Shown piece after piece: positions 34,198 through 42,268 of a stretch of 64,000 nt of DNA; positions within the stretch are counted from its first letter, which is position 1; every line of letters begins with the position of its first letter. The notes beneath the pieces are model-generated. The model made no database searches, was not told the origin of the DNA, and was given only the letters and a program-made list of their open reading frames with translations. The DNA lies in assembly GCF_019195435.1 (NCBI RefSeq), contig NZ_CP078069.1, positions 2,356,001-2,420,000 on the forward strand. The letters are read 5' to 3'. Source of the stretch: Comamonas sp. NLF-1-9. Its GTDB lineage: Bacteria; Pseudomonadota; Gammaproteobacteria; Burkholderiales; Burkholderiaceae_C. The position numbers and the translations under genes were made by a program.

Positions 34198-34769
34198 TCA
34201 GCCCCGTCCTGCTGCGAGCGCTTGAGCTTCTCGCTCTGCCAATAGACCTCCTTGCCATCGTCCATGCGGTTGAGCACGCGGGCGAGCACGAAGAGCAGGT
34301 CCGACAGGCGGTTCAGGTATTGGCGCGGCGCGGGCCGCATCTCCTCCGACTCTTGCAGCGCGACCACCGCGCGCTCGGCCCGGCGCGCCACGGTGCGCGC
34401 CACATGCGCCTCGCAGGCTGCGCGCGTGCCTGCGGGCAGGATGAATTCCTCCAGCCGCGGCAAGCTCTTGTTGTAGCGCGCAAGCGCCTCGTCGAGCTGC
34501 GCGAGCGCCTCGTCCTTGAGCAGCGCAAAACCCGGAATCGACAGCTCGCCGCCGAGGTTGAACAGCTGGTCCTGGATGTCGGTGAGCAGGGCGCGCACGT
34601 CCTCGGGTAGGCTCTCGCACAGCAGCAGGCCGATGTGGCTGTTGAGCTCGTCCACGTCGCCCATGGCGTGCGGGCGGCCGCTGTTCTTCGATACCCGGGT
34701 GTTGTTGCCCAGTCCGGTCGTGCCGTCGTCGCCGGTGCGCGTGGCGACGGCGCTTACGCGTTTGCCCAT
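34194..34769 (-). CDS. Cob(I)yrinic acid a,c-diamide adenosyltransferase, PduO type
   Basis: 191 residues that transfer the adenosyl group of ATP to cob(I)alamin, making coenzyme B12. PduO signatures are TRTGDDGTTGLGNNTRVSKN (ATP-binding loop), MGDVDELNSHIGLLL, FILPAGTRAACEAHVARTVARRAER and YLNRLSDLLFVLARVLN. Its presence implies use of imported or salvaged corrinoids; no other cobalamin gene is in the window. ATG 34769 chosen (MGKRVSAVATRTGDDG). Confidence 0.93.
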   Translation of the reverse strand: MGKRVSAVATRTGDDGTTGLGNNTRVSKNSGRPHAMGDVDELNSHIGLLLCESLPEDVRALLTDIQDQLFNLGGELSIPGFALLKDEALAQLDEALARYNKSLPRLEEFILPAGTRAACEAHVARTVARRAERAVVALQESEEMRPAPRQYLNRLSDLLFVLARVLNRMDDGKEVYWQSEKLKRSQQDGAD

Positions 34770-34867
34770 GGCTTCACTCCTGTTGTTCGATCCTGCGATT
34801 GTGCGTCCCGCCGTGCGCCCCGCCGCGTGCGTCCCTAGAATGGTCGCTCCCGCATCCGGAGACACCC

Positions 34868-36295
34868 ATGAACGCACCCCAGGACAGCGCCCATTTGCTG
34901 CCGCAGATCGCCCCGCGCCCCGTGCCCCAGACGCTGATCGATGCCCTGAGCGCGCGCTTTGGCGCCCAATGCTCTACCGCACTGGCGGTGCGCGAGCAGC
35001 ACGGGCGCGATGAATCCCCCTTCACCACGGTGCCGCCGCCCGCGGCCGTGGTGTTTGCCGAGAGTACCCGGGACGTGGCCGACGCGGTGCGCCTGGCCAG
35101 CGAACATGCGGTGCCGGTCATCCCCTGGGGCGTGGGTTCTTCGCTTGAGGGCCACGTGCTGGCGGTGCAAGGCGGCATCAGCATCGACGTGGGCCGCATG
35201 GACCGCGTGCTCTCGGTCAATGCCGACGACCTCACCGTGACGGTGCAGCCGGGCATCACGCGCAAGGCCTTGAACGACGCGGTCAAGGACACCGGCCTGT
35301 TCTTCCCGATAGACCCGGGCGCGGACGCGAGCATAGGCGGCATGACCGCCACGCGCGCCAGCGGCACCAATGCGGTGCGCTACGGCACCATGCGCGAGAA
35401 CGTGCTGGCGCTGGAAGTGGTGACCGCCAGCGGCGAAGTGATCCGCACCGGCACCCACGCGCGCAAGAGCAGCGCGGGCTACGACCTCACGCGGCTGATG
35501 GTGGGCAGCGAAGGGACGCTGGGCATCTTCACCGAGATCACAGTGCGCCTGTACCCGCTGCCCGAGGCGGTGAGCGCGGCGATCTGCTCGTTTCCGAGCG
35601 TGGAGGCGGCGGTGCGCACCGTCATCCAGACGATACAACTGGGCGTGCCGATCGCGCGCGTGGAGCTGATCGACGCCAACAGCGTGCGCGGCGTCAACCG
35701 CCACAGCAAGCTGAACCTGCGCGAAGCGCCGCTGCTGCTCATGGAATTCCACGGCTCGCCGGCCGGCGTGAAGGAGCAGGCCGAAACCGTGCAGGAGATT
35801 GCCAGCGAGTACGGCGGCGCCGACTTCGAATGGGCCGACACGCCCGAGGAGCGCACGCGGCTTTGGACCGCGCGGCACAACGCCTACTTTGCCGCGGTGC
35901 AAAGCCGCCCGGGTTGCCGCTGCATCACCACAGACACCTGCGTGCCGATCTCGCGCCTGGCCGACGCGCTGCTCGACAGCGTGGCCGAGGCCGACGCCAG
36001 CGGCATCCCCTACTTCCTGGTCGGCCATGTGGGCGACGGCAACTTCCACATGGGCTACCTGATCGACCCGGAAGATCCGCAGGAGCGCGCGCTGGCCGAG
36101 CAGCTCAATCACCAGTTGGTGCGCCGCGCGCTGCGCCTGGGCGGCACCTGCACCGGCGAGCACGGCGTGGGCGTGCACAAGATGGGTTTTCTCGCCGAGG
36201 AAGCTGGCGCGGGCGCGATCGAGATGATGCGCGCGATCAAGCGCGCGCTCGACCCGAAGAACATCCTGAACCCGGGCAAGATCTTCCTGCTCTGA
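34868..36295 (+). CDS. FAD-linked D-lactate dehydrogenase / GlcD-like oxidase
   Basis: 475 residues. FAD-binding-4 domain (about 50-225) with PVIPWGVGSSLEGHVLAVQG and DPGADASIGGMTATRASGTNAVRYG, followed by the C-terminal FAD-oxidase cap with VGHVGDGNFHMGYL and GGTCTGEHGVGVHKMGFL. This pattern fits cytochrome-type D-lactate dehydrogenase (LDHD/Dld) better than the GlcD subunit of glycolate oxidase because no glcE/glcF neighbours are present. Either reaction feeds 2-hydroxyacids to pyruvate/glyoxylate. Divergent from the PduO gene. Confidence 0.88.
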   Translation: MNAPQDSAHLLPQIAPRPVPQTLIDALSARFGAQCSTALAVREQHGRDESPFTTVPPPAAVVFAESTRDVADAVRLASEHAVPVIPWGVGSSLEGHVLAVQGGISIDVGRMDRVLSVNADDLTVTVQPGITRKALNDAVKDTGLFFPIDPGADASIGGMTATRASGTNAVRYGTMRENVLALEVVTASGEVIRTGTHARKSSAGYDLTRLMVGSEGTLGIFTEITVRLYPLPEAVSAAICSFPSVEAAVRTVIQTIQLGVPIARVELIDANSVRGVNRHSKLNLREAPLLLMEFHGSPAGVKEQAETVQEIASEYGGADFEWADTPEERTRLWTARHNAYFAAVQSRPGCRCITTDTCVPISRLADALLDSVAEADASGIPYFLVGHVGDGNFHMGYLIDPEDPQERALAEQLNHQLVRRALRLGGTCTGEHGVGVHKMGFLAEEAGAGAIEMMRAIKRALDPKNILNPGKIFLL

Positions 36296-36317
36296 AGCGC
36301 GCGGGCGCCCGCCGGGT

Positions 36318-36725
36318 TCACATCGCCTCGATGCGCGGATAGAACTCGCGGTTTTCCTGCTGCATGCGGTCCCACACCGGTTTGAGCGTGAGGTTGGCCG
36401 CACGCCGAAAGCCGTCGTAGTCGGCCGCGATCTTGGCGCCGATGTTCCAGTTGCGCGCAAACGCCATGAAGCGCTGGGCAATGTCGGCCATCTCGCGCTC
36501 GAAGCGCTGGCTCATCGCGACGATGTCGGGGTCACCGGACTTTTCCAGCGAGGGGTAGAGGAATTTGTCCTCGGCCGCCAGGTGCAGGCGCAAGGTGGTG
36601 GAAAACTTGACCAGCGCGGCGGCAATTTCGTCGGCTGCGGGCACGCCCAGCCGGGTCAGGTCGCGCAGGTGCTGGATACCGCTCAGGATGGCCAGGTGGT
36701 CGGCCTTGAATTTGTCGATGTTCAT
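36318..36725 (-). CDS. Hemerythrin-like (HHE) protein
   Basis: 135 residues, an all-helical HHE-type protein. N-terminal ligands are present as MNIDKFKADHLAIL (His10) and LRLHLAAEDKFLYP (His48, Glu52). The second half ends RMQQENREFYP, where the usual second-half histidines are replaced by Arg/Gln, so a full di-iron site is doubtful; it may bind iron or NO differently. A perfect palindrome resembling a Fur site lies in its upstream region. The adjacent divergent D-lactate gene ends 22 bp away. Confidence 0.8.
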   Translation of the reverse strand: MNIDKFKADHLAILSGIQHLRDLTRLGVPAADEIAAALVKFSTTLRLHLAAEDKFLYPSLEKSGDPDIVAMSQRFEREMADIAQRFMAFARNWNIGAKIAADYDGFRRAANLTLKPVWDRMQQENREFYPRIEAM

Positions 36726-36818
36726 GGGGCAATTCCTCGTCGGCAGAGAAGGCGGGGATGGGCGCCGTGTGCAATGGCACCCGCTGCGGCGATGCTACAT
36801 TTGCACACGTTTTTGCGC

Positions 36819-36835
36819 ATGCGAACGATTCGCAT
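36819..36835. promoter_or_regulatory. Perfect palindrome upstream of the hemerythrin gene (Fur-like?)
   Basis: ATGCGAA-CGA-TTCGCAT, a perfect 7-bp inverted repeat with a 3-bp centre, about 95 bp before the hemerythrin start and 12 bp past the hydrolase stop. It resembles the ATGAGAATGATTCTCAT-type Fur core with two G/C changes. It could be an iron-responsive operator, but this is inference. Confidence 0.4.
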
Positions 36836-36846
36836 CCACAAACATT

Positions 36847-37773
36847 TCAGGGGATTTGCCTGAACACCGCGCACCAGGGCTGCGCTGGCGCGCGCGCCCA
36901 CTGCTCCAGACGGCCCCAAAGCCATTGCAAACCGTCGCGTCCGGGCGACTGCAGGTCGTGGTCGGCGCCGGGCAGCATCACCGCGCAGTAGGGTGCGGCG
37001 CGCGCTGCTGCCAGCTCGCGAAAGCGCTCGTAGGCCTCTTGCGGCACCAGCGCGTCGCGCTCGCCCCAGACCTGCACCAGCGGCCAGGGGCCGGCAAGCA
37101 AGGGCTCTTGCACCGGCCAGTGCCAGAGCGCGCGCCAGTAGCGCAGGCTGCGGCCTTCGACGACTTCGGTGTCCGGCCGGCTCCCGGCCTGGGCGCGCGC
37201 CAATGCCTCCCAGGCGTCGGCGGCGCCCAGGCGCTGCGCCTGCAGCCGCCCGGCTTCGACCGGGTCCAGGCCGCTGCCCGCTACCAGCACCAGGGCTGTG
37301 GGCTGCAGTCGCGCGGCAAGCGGCGCCAGCAGTTCCGCCCCTTCGGAGATGCCCAGCAGCACCAGCGGCGCGTCTCCGGGGCGCTGGGCCAGCCAGTGCC
37401 GGGCGGCGGCCAGCGCGTCGGCCTGCCACTGAGGGTGGGCGTCCTGCTGCACGAAGTCCGGCGGGCACTGATGCGCCGCGGTCGTGGCGTCGGCGCGCAC
37501 GCCGCGCTTGTGCAGCACCAGGACGCGCGCATGCAGCAGCGCGGCAAAGTAGCGGTCGGCGATCGCGCCCATGCCGGCGCAACCCGAGCCGGGCAGCACG
37601 ATGAGGCGCAGGCGCTCGCGCGCGGCGCGGGCCGGGCGCTCCAGCGCCTGCAGCAGCGCGCCGCCCTCGCCCGGCAGCGCCAGGGCCGTGAAGCCGGCAC
37701 CGGCAGATACCCCAGCGCTGGCCGCCAGCAGCAGCGCGCAGGCGAGCCGGCGGCGCAGCGCCCCCAGCCTCAA
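36847..37773 (-). CDS. Exported alpha/beta-hydrolase-fold protein
   Basis: 308 residues with an N-terminal signal sequence (about 1-27, RRRLACALLLAASAGVSAGA). The core has the oxyanion-like LIVLPGSGCAGMG, nucleophile elbow LGISEGAEL, acid region VWGERDALVP and catalytic His in LPGADHDLQ. General VirJ/esterase-like look; substrate unknown. A TTG at 37773 overlaps the stop of the CsgG-like gene (TTGA), and no ATG fits better, so it appears to be the last gene of the five-gene exported-protein operon. Confidence 0.7.
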   Translation of the reverse strand: MRLGALRRRLACALLLAASAGVSAGAGFTALALPGEGGALLQALERPARAARERLRLIVLPGSGCAGMGAIADRYFAALLHARVLVLHKRGVRADATTAAHQCPPDFVQQDAHPQWQADALAAARHWLAQRPGDAPLVLLGISEGAELLAPLAARLQPTALVLVAGSGLDPVEAGRLQAQRLGAADAWEALARAQAGSRPDTEVVEGRSLRYWRALWHWPVQEPLLAGPWPLVQVWGERDALVPQEAYERFRELAAARAAPYCAVMLPGADHDLQSPGRDGLQWLWGRLEQWARAPAQPWCAVFRQIP

Positions 37774-38717
37774 CGCAGGATGAGGACTTGCTCGGGCTGG
37801 GGTGCGGGCACGGGCTGGCCGGCCGGGTACACCAGGGGCGCACCCGGACGCTGCACGGCCATGCCGGGCGCCGTCAGGCCAAGCTGCGCCATGAGCTGCT
37901 GGTAGACGTCCTGGGCGAGCGAGAGCGAGGTCTCGCGCATCACCTTGGCGCGGTTGGGCGGCGCCACGTCACCGCGGATCGAGAGGATCTTGGTGTCGTT
38001 GCCCTCGCCCTGGGCCGAGAACGCGGCCTTGATCTCGTGCGTCTTGGTGTGGATCAGAGAAAAATCCGCGAGCAACTGCAGGCCGTACTGCCGCGTGGCA
38101 CTGGTCGTGCCTTGCAGCGGCGAGAGCGCGTCGGTGAAGTCTATGGAACTGACCGAGCCGAAGAGCACGTAGTCGGCGCCCTGGAATTCGCCCTTGCGGA
38201 TGCGCGCGATGATGTCGGTCACCGAGGGCTGGGCGCGCGGTGTGGCCATCTTGCCGCCCTGCACCTGGCCGAGCACCTGCTCGGCCTTGCTCGCCTGCGG
38301 CGCGCCGGCGTCAAAGCCCTTGCCCTGCACCAGCTTGAAGAAGCTGCCCTGCAGCAGCGCGCCCTTGATGTCGTTGGTGTAGCCGGCCAGGTCGCGCTGC
38401 TCGATGTAGCTGTAGCGCCCGGCCACGTAGGTGCCGCTGTGCTGCTCCGACGCCTGCAGCGACTCGCTGCCCGAAGACGAATGCGAGCCGCTGAAGCGGC
38501 CGTGGCTCGCGCTGTCGCGGTAGTTGCTGCGCGCGTTGACCTGGCTGCTGCCCTGGTGGGTGCCGACGATGAAGTACTCGGACACCTGCTGGGCATAGGC
38601 CAGGTTGGTCACGGCAATGCGTACCGGCGCGCCGGCGTGCTGCGCCCAGGCCGCGCCGGCGAAGCTGCCCGCGGCCCACAGCGCACAGGCCAGGCCCAGA
38701 GTGGTTCTGCGTTGCAT
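37770..38717 (-). CDS. CsgG/LpoB-fold exported protein
   Basis: 315 residues with signal peptide (about 1-26, ending AAWAQ). Segments GKGFDAG, FQGADYVLFGSVSSIDF and LADFSLIHTKTHEIKAAFSA, then the C-terminal MRETSLSLAQDVYQQLMAQ, fit the CsgG/LpoB alpha-beta fold used by curli secretion and PBP-activator proteins. Ser/Gly-rich repeats occur at about 60-95. No csgA-type curli subunits are nearby, so a peptidoglycan-assembly role beside lpoB is more likely. Operonic with lpoB (14-bp gap). Confidence 0.65.
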   Translation of the reverse strand: MQRRTTLGLACALWAAGSFAGAAWAQHAGAPVRIAVTNLAYAQQVSEYFIVGTHQGSSQVNARSNYRDSASHGRFSGSHSSSGSESLQASEQHSGTYVAGRYSYIEQRDLAGYTNDIKGALLQGSFFKLVQGKGFDAGAPQASKAEQVLGQVQGGKMATPRAQPSVTDIIARIRKGEFQGADYVLFGSVSSIDFTDALSPLQGTTSATRQYGLQLLADFSLIHTKTHEIKAAFSAQGEGNDTKILSIRGDVAPPNRAKVMRETSLSLAQDVYQQLMAQLGLTAPGMAVQRPGAPLVYPAGQPVPAPQPEQVLILR

Positions 38718-38731
38718 GATGGCTTGCTCCC

Positions 38732-39346
38732 TCAGCGCTGGCTGGTCTTGCGGATTTCTTTCTCGTCCTGCCATTCGATCGTGCCCTCTTCCACGTCGAA
38801 CATCTTGAGCGTGAACTTGTAGAACACGTCCTTGGTGCTGGCGGACTGCTTGACGATGCTGGTCAGCTCGCCTTCGAGCTGGTATTTGGCCGCGGTCATG
38901 CGCCCGAGCCTGGCGGTCGAGCCCTGCTTGTACAAGCCGCTCTGGTTCTGGCGCTGCAGCTCGTCCACGCCCTCCTGCATTTCGGCGATCGAGCGGGTAA
39001 AGCGCACCTTGCCCGACTTGACCAGCGCGGTCTGGATCGAGTTCATGATGTTGGTGGTGTCGATGTACTCGCTGGTCTTGTTCTTCACGCGCGAGATCGT
39101 CACCGTGGGGCGCCCCTGGAAGATGCCGGTCTCCAGCAGGTTGCCGGTCATCCGCTCGGCAATCATCTGCAGGTCGGTGGAGCCGAATTCGTTGGTCACA
39201 AGCTCGACCGCCTTGGCGTCGCCATAGTTGACCTGCCGATCAAAGCGCACCACGGGCGAAGACACGTAAGTGCTCTGGCAAGCGGCCAGCGCCAGCGTGG
39301 CGCCGGCCAGCGCGAGGCGCGCGCCTCGGTGATACGGGGTATTCAT
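38732..39346 (-). CDS. lpoB: LpoB-like penicillin-binding-protein activator lipoprotein
   Basis: 204 residues with lipobox LAACQ. The LpoB core is recognisable: QVNYGDAKAVELVTNEFGST, DLQMIAERMTGNLLETGIFQ, YIDTTNIMNSIQTALVKSGK, AAKYQLEGELTSIVKQ and KMFDVEEGTIEWQDEKEIRK. In E. coli LpoB, anchored in the outer membrane, activates PBP1B. It sits in a run with ycfL and a COG3014 gene, the same company it keeps in other proteobacteria. Confidence 0.88.
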   Translation of the reverse strand: MNTPYHRGARLALAGATLALAACQSTYVSSPVVRFDRQVNYGDAKAVELVTNEFGSTDLQMIAERMTGNLLETGIFQGRPTVTISRVKNKTSEYIDTTNIMNSIQTALVKSGKVRFTRSIAEMQEGVDELQRQNQSGLYKQGSTARLGRMTAAKYQLEGELTSIVKQSASTKDVFYKFTLKMFDVEEGTIEWQDEKEIRKTSQR

Positions 39347-39377
39347 GGACTCTGTCCCTCCTGCGGTTGCGGCGCGC

Positions 39378-39770
39378 TCAGCGCGACTCGACGTTCATCT
39401 CGAGGCGCAGATCCACGGCCATGGCGTGCGGGGCCACGCTCTTGACCGTCTGCTGCGCCAGGCCAAGCACGCGAATCTGTTTCCAGACCTCGCCGTCGCC
39501 GACCTGGTTGCCCACGCTGTCGAGCCACTTGAAGCGGTAGAAGACGGTGCGGTCGGGCTGCTCCATGTTGGTCAGATCGGCCTGGACGGTGAGCACGTCG
39601 TTGCGCCGCACCAGGCGCATTTCGGTCACTGCAATGCCCTGGGCCGGCCCGCGCAGCGCCATCTTCGCGGCGACCGCGGGCGGCGTGGCGGGGTCATGCT
39701 GGGCCAGCGCCGGCAGGCCCATGGTGCTGGCGCCCACGACGACGGCGCCGAGTACGGTGCGAAATCGCAT
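39378..39770 (-). CDS. YcfL/DUF1425-family exported protein
   Basis: 130 residues with signal peptide (about 1-22, GASTMGLPALA). The conserved block VTEMRLVRRNDVLTVQADLT, then NMEQPDRTVFYRFKWLDSVG, then NQVGDGEVWKQIRVLG matches DUF1425. The protein lacks a lipobox, unlike E. coli YcfL. Function unknown; the partnership with lpoB suggests a role in PBP1b activation or envelope stress. Start at ATG 39770. Confidence 0.82.
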   Translation of the reverse strand: MRFRTVLGAVVVGASTMGLPALAQHDPATPPAVAAKMALRGPAQGIAVTEMRLVRRNDVLTVQADLTNMEQPDRTVFYRFKWLDSVGNQVGDGEVWKQIRVLGLAQQTVKSVAPHAMAVDLRLEMNVESR

Positions 39771-39795
39771 GGTGACTCCCTCCCTCGATTGAAAG

Positions 39796-41241
39796 CTATT
39801 TGTTCTTCGCGGCCACCGGGCGGTCTGGCGCCTGGGGCGTGGCTGCCACGGGGGCAAGCTGGCCGATCTTGGCGACCTCGCCGACCAGCACCCGGTCGCC
39901 GTAGATGCGCAAGGGTACCAGCGCGTACTGACCGCCGATGTCCACGGTGCCGGTGACTGCGCGCCCGTCGATCGCGAGCTGGTGCGCGCCCGGCGGCAGA
40001 TAGCCGCGCGCGACATAGATGCGACCAGGCAGCATGCGCCACATGCGATCGTCGGCCTTCTCGGTCGCGACCGAGGCCACGGCGCCGATGAGCGCGCCCA
40101 GCAGGCCGGCGTTCTTCTGCAGCTGGTCCTGCATCACGCCCTTGGCCAGCGCCCGCGTGAAGCCGCGCAGCACCATGCCGGGCATCTGGTCCTTGAGCGC
40201 GCGGCGCGCCATCACGTTCACGTCCACCACGCGCTCGAGCGCCAGCTCGTGCTGGTCCATGGAGAGCTTGCCCAGCAAGGCGTCCTGCGAGGGCTGGATC
40301 ACCGGGTAGGAGATGCTTGCCGTCACCAGCCCGCGCCCCGTGGGCACCGGCAGCGTGAAGGCCTGAGGCTTGCGCGCGGGCGCGTCGCCGGCTTCGACGA
40401 TGAAGAGCACGTCGGTCATCTGCTGGCGGCGCTTCCAGGTGAAGCTGGTGCGCTCGTCCAGGCCGCGCAAGCCCTCATCGAGCACGGCGGTGCCGGGCTT
40501 GAGCTCGATCGCGTGGCGGTAGCCGGGCGCGGCCAGATCGGGCTCATTGAGCACCTCGTAGAGAAAGCCCGAGAGGTAGTGGCTCAGCGCGTTGGAGTAA
40601 CCGTTCTTGAGCTCCAGCACCTCCGGGTCGTCCAGGGTCTCGACGGGGTAGCCGTTGAGCTCCATGCCGCCTTTCCTGGCGCCCTTTTCTTCGGCTTCTT
40701 TTTCGGCTTCGGCCACTTCCTTGGCGCGGAATTCGGCGATCACCGCCTCGCGCTCATGGGTGCGCTTGATGTCTACGCGCGCGCCATCAACATCGCCCAG
40801 CGCGATGCGGTTGAGCGCCAGGCGCGTGGTCAGGAAGACCTTTTCATAGTCTTCGCCCTCATAGGTCTTGAGCCGCTCGCTGATGAGCGCCGCACCCACA
40901 TTGCCCATGAGCTTCTCGGGCTGGGTCTTGGCGGTGTCTTCCCATTCCTTGACGCGCTCGTCGGCCACCAGGAAGGACTCGGTGCTGGCCGCGTAGCGGT
41001 TTTGCAGCCGCAGCAGCTCGCCACGCTCGAGGTTGTAGAGCAGCGCCTTCTTGTCGCCCTCTGACGGAGCCGAGGCGTCGAGGCGGGCGATCGCCGCCGG
41101 AATGCCGCCGGAGCGGCTGGCGCTCTGCACTTCGCTGGCCAGTTCGTCGTGGCTGGCCATGTTGGCGCAGCCGGCCATGAAGGCGGCAAGACACAGCGTC
41201 GCCCAGACGCGGGCCGCCGGCAGGGGGCGTGGGGTCCTCAT
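39796..41241 (-). CDS. COG3014-type TPR-like lipoprotein
   Basis: 481 residues with lipobox AFMAGC (about Cys24). N-terminal helical/TPR-like repeats (LLYNLERGELLRLQNRYAAS, FLTTRLALNRIALGDVDGAR), a charged coiled-coil-prone stretch at about 165-190 (EAVIAEFRAKEVAEAEKEAE), and the conserved GYSNALSHYLSGFLYE. This is the COG3014 uncharacterised family. It is first in the operon with ycfL, lpoB and the CsgG-like gene, so it may scaffold the outer-membrane lipoprotein complex (inference). Confidence 0.75.
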   Translation of the reverse strand: MRTPRPLPAARVWATLCLAAFMAGCANMASHDELASEVQSASRSGGIPAAIARLDASAPSEGDKKALLYNLERGELLRLQNRYAASTESFLVADERVKEWEDTAKTQPEKLMGNVGAALISERLKTYEGEDYEKVFLTTRLALNRIALGDVDGARVDIKRTHEREAVIAEFRAKEVAEAEKEAEEKGARKGGMELNGYPVETLDDPEVLELKNGYSNALSHYLSGFLYEVLNEPDLAAPGYRHAIELKPGTAVLDEGLRGLDERTSFTWKRRQQMTDVLFIVEAGDAPARKPQAFTLPVPTGRGLVTASISYPVIQPSQDALLGKLSMDQHELALERVVDVNVMARRALKDQMPGMVLRGFTRALAKGVMQDQLQKNAGLLGALIGAVASVATEKADDRMWRMLPGRIYVARGYLPPGAHQLAIDGRAVTGTVDIGGQYALVPLRIYGDRVLVGEVAKIGQLAPVAATPQAPDRPVAAKNK

Positions 41242-41413
41242 GATGCTCTCTCCTCTCTTGGGGCCTTGCTTGCGGCGCGCCCCGCGCCCAGCCGGCCCCT
41301 TCGCCGTTGTTTCCCGCACTCTCGTGGTGCGTGGCAAGGCGCCGAGGATACCAACTTTTACCGTTTGCGCGGCGAATATCCCCGCCCGTGCAGGCTGGCA
41401 ATTTCTCTTGTCG

Positions 41414-42169
41414 TCAGGCCGCTTGGCTTGCCGCCAGTGCCGCAAGACAGGGCGCCTGGTAAATCCACAGAGGGCGCCCCGCGGGCGTGCGCAGACAGGC
41501 GTGCGCGGGCACGTCGGGCAGCGCGAACTCCAGGCTCACCAGCCAACTGCCGGGCGCCATCTCGGCGCTCTTGATGAGCGCACGGCTCATGCTCTCGGGG
41601 CGCTGGAACAGGTAGACCAGCTGGTAGCCGTTCCAGTCGGCGGCCCAGATGTCGGCGCGGCGCACCTGCGCCCAGGGGCAGCGCAGCGCGCACAGCCAGC
41701 GCAGCGGCCAGCTCCATTCCAGACCATGGAGGCGCGCCTGCGGGTAGGCGCGGCGCAGCGCGCGCAGGCCATCGCCCAGGCCGCAGCCGGCGTCCAGGAT
41801 GTGCGCGCCGGCGGGCAGCGGCGCCGCCGCGGGCAGAGCGTCGAGCGCCCCGGGCGGCGTGGGAAACAGGGGCGCGTCGCGCCAGGCGTGCAAGGGATAG
41901 ACGAGCAGCAGCATCGCCGCCGGCAGCAGCCAGACCCAGGCGGCAAACAGCGCGTGTCCGCTGAATGCGAGCGACAGCGGAAAGCCCGCAGCCACCAGCA
42001 CACGGCGCCACCAGCGACGCGTGGCCACGCTCGCGATGAGCCCGGTGAGCGTGGCCAGCAACATGGCCGCAAGCGCCCCCAGCGTGCGCCACAAGAGCAG
42101 GTAGAGCAGCCAGCACAGCGCCCAGGCCAGCAGCGCGGGCAGAGGCCAGGGAAGACTGCGGCGTGCCAT
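41414..42169 (-). CDS. Membrane-anchored class I SAM-dependent methyltransferase
   Basis: 251 residues. Two to four membrane segments occupy about residues 10-95 (AWALCWLLYLLLWRTLGALA, then LFAAWVWLLPAAMLLLVY), followed by a methyltransferase domain with motif I GAHILDAGCGLGDGLRALRR and an acidic HGLEWSWPLRW. Motif IV reads SLEFALPDVPAH rather than a canonical NPPY/D-x-x-x-Y. The membrane anchor suggests a lipid, quinone or envelope-polymer substrate; not assignable further. 99 bp downstream of parB. Confidence 0.72.
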   Translation of the reverse strand: MARRSLPWPLPALLAWALCWLLYLLLWRTLGALAAMLLATLTGLIASVATRRWWRRVLVAAGFPLSLAFSGHALFAAWVWLLPAAMLLLVYPLHAWRDAPLFPTPPGALDALPAAAPLPAGAHILDAGCGLGDGLRALRRAYPQARLHGLEWSWPLRWLCALRCPWAQVRRADIWAADWNGYQLVYLFQRPESMSRALIKSAEMAPGSWLVSLEFALPDVPAHACLRTPAGRPLWIYQAPCLAALAASQAA

Positions 42170-42268
42170 GGTGCAAATCCTAATGGCGCCCTGCGCCCGC
42201 GACGCTGGTTGGCGCGGCTCGCCCGAAGCCGCCCCGGCGCCGCTTGCAAGCGGGCACGCGAGACACCG

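Noticed and set aside
37770..38717. Calling the CsgG-like gene a curli secretion system
   Set aside because: No curli subunit, CsgE/F or amyloid repeat gene is present, and its context is lpoB.
39784..39806. Further repeat copy at the 3' end of the COG3014 gene (GAAAGCTATTTGTT)
   Set aside because: Only about 12 bases resemble the repeat head and there is no inverted arm.
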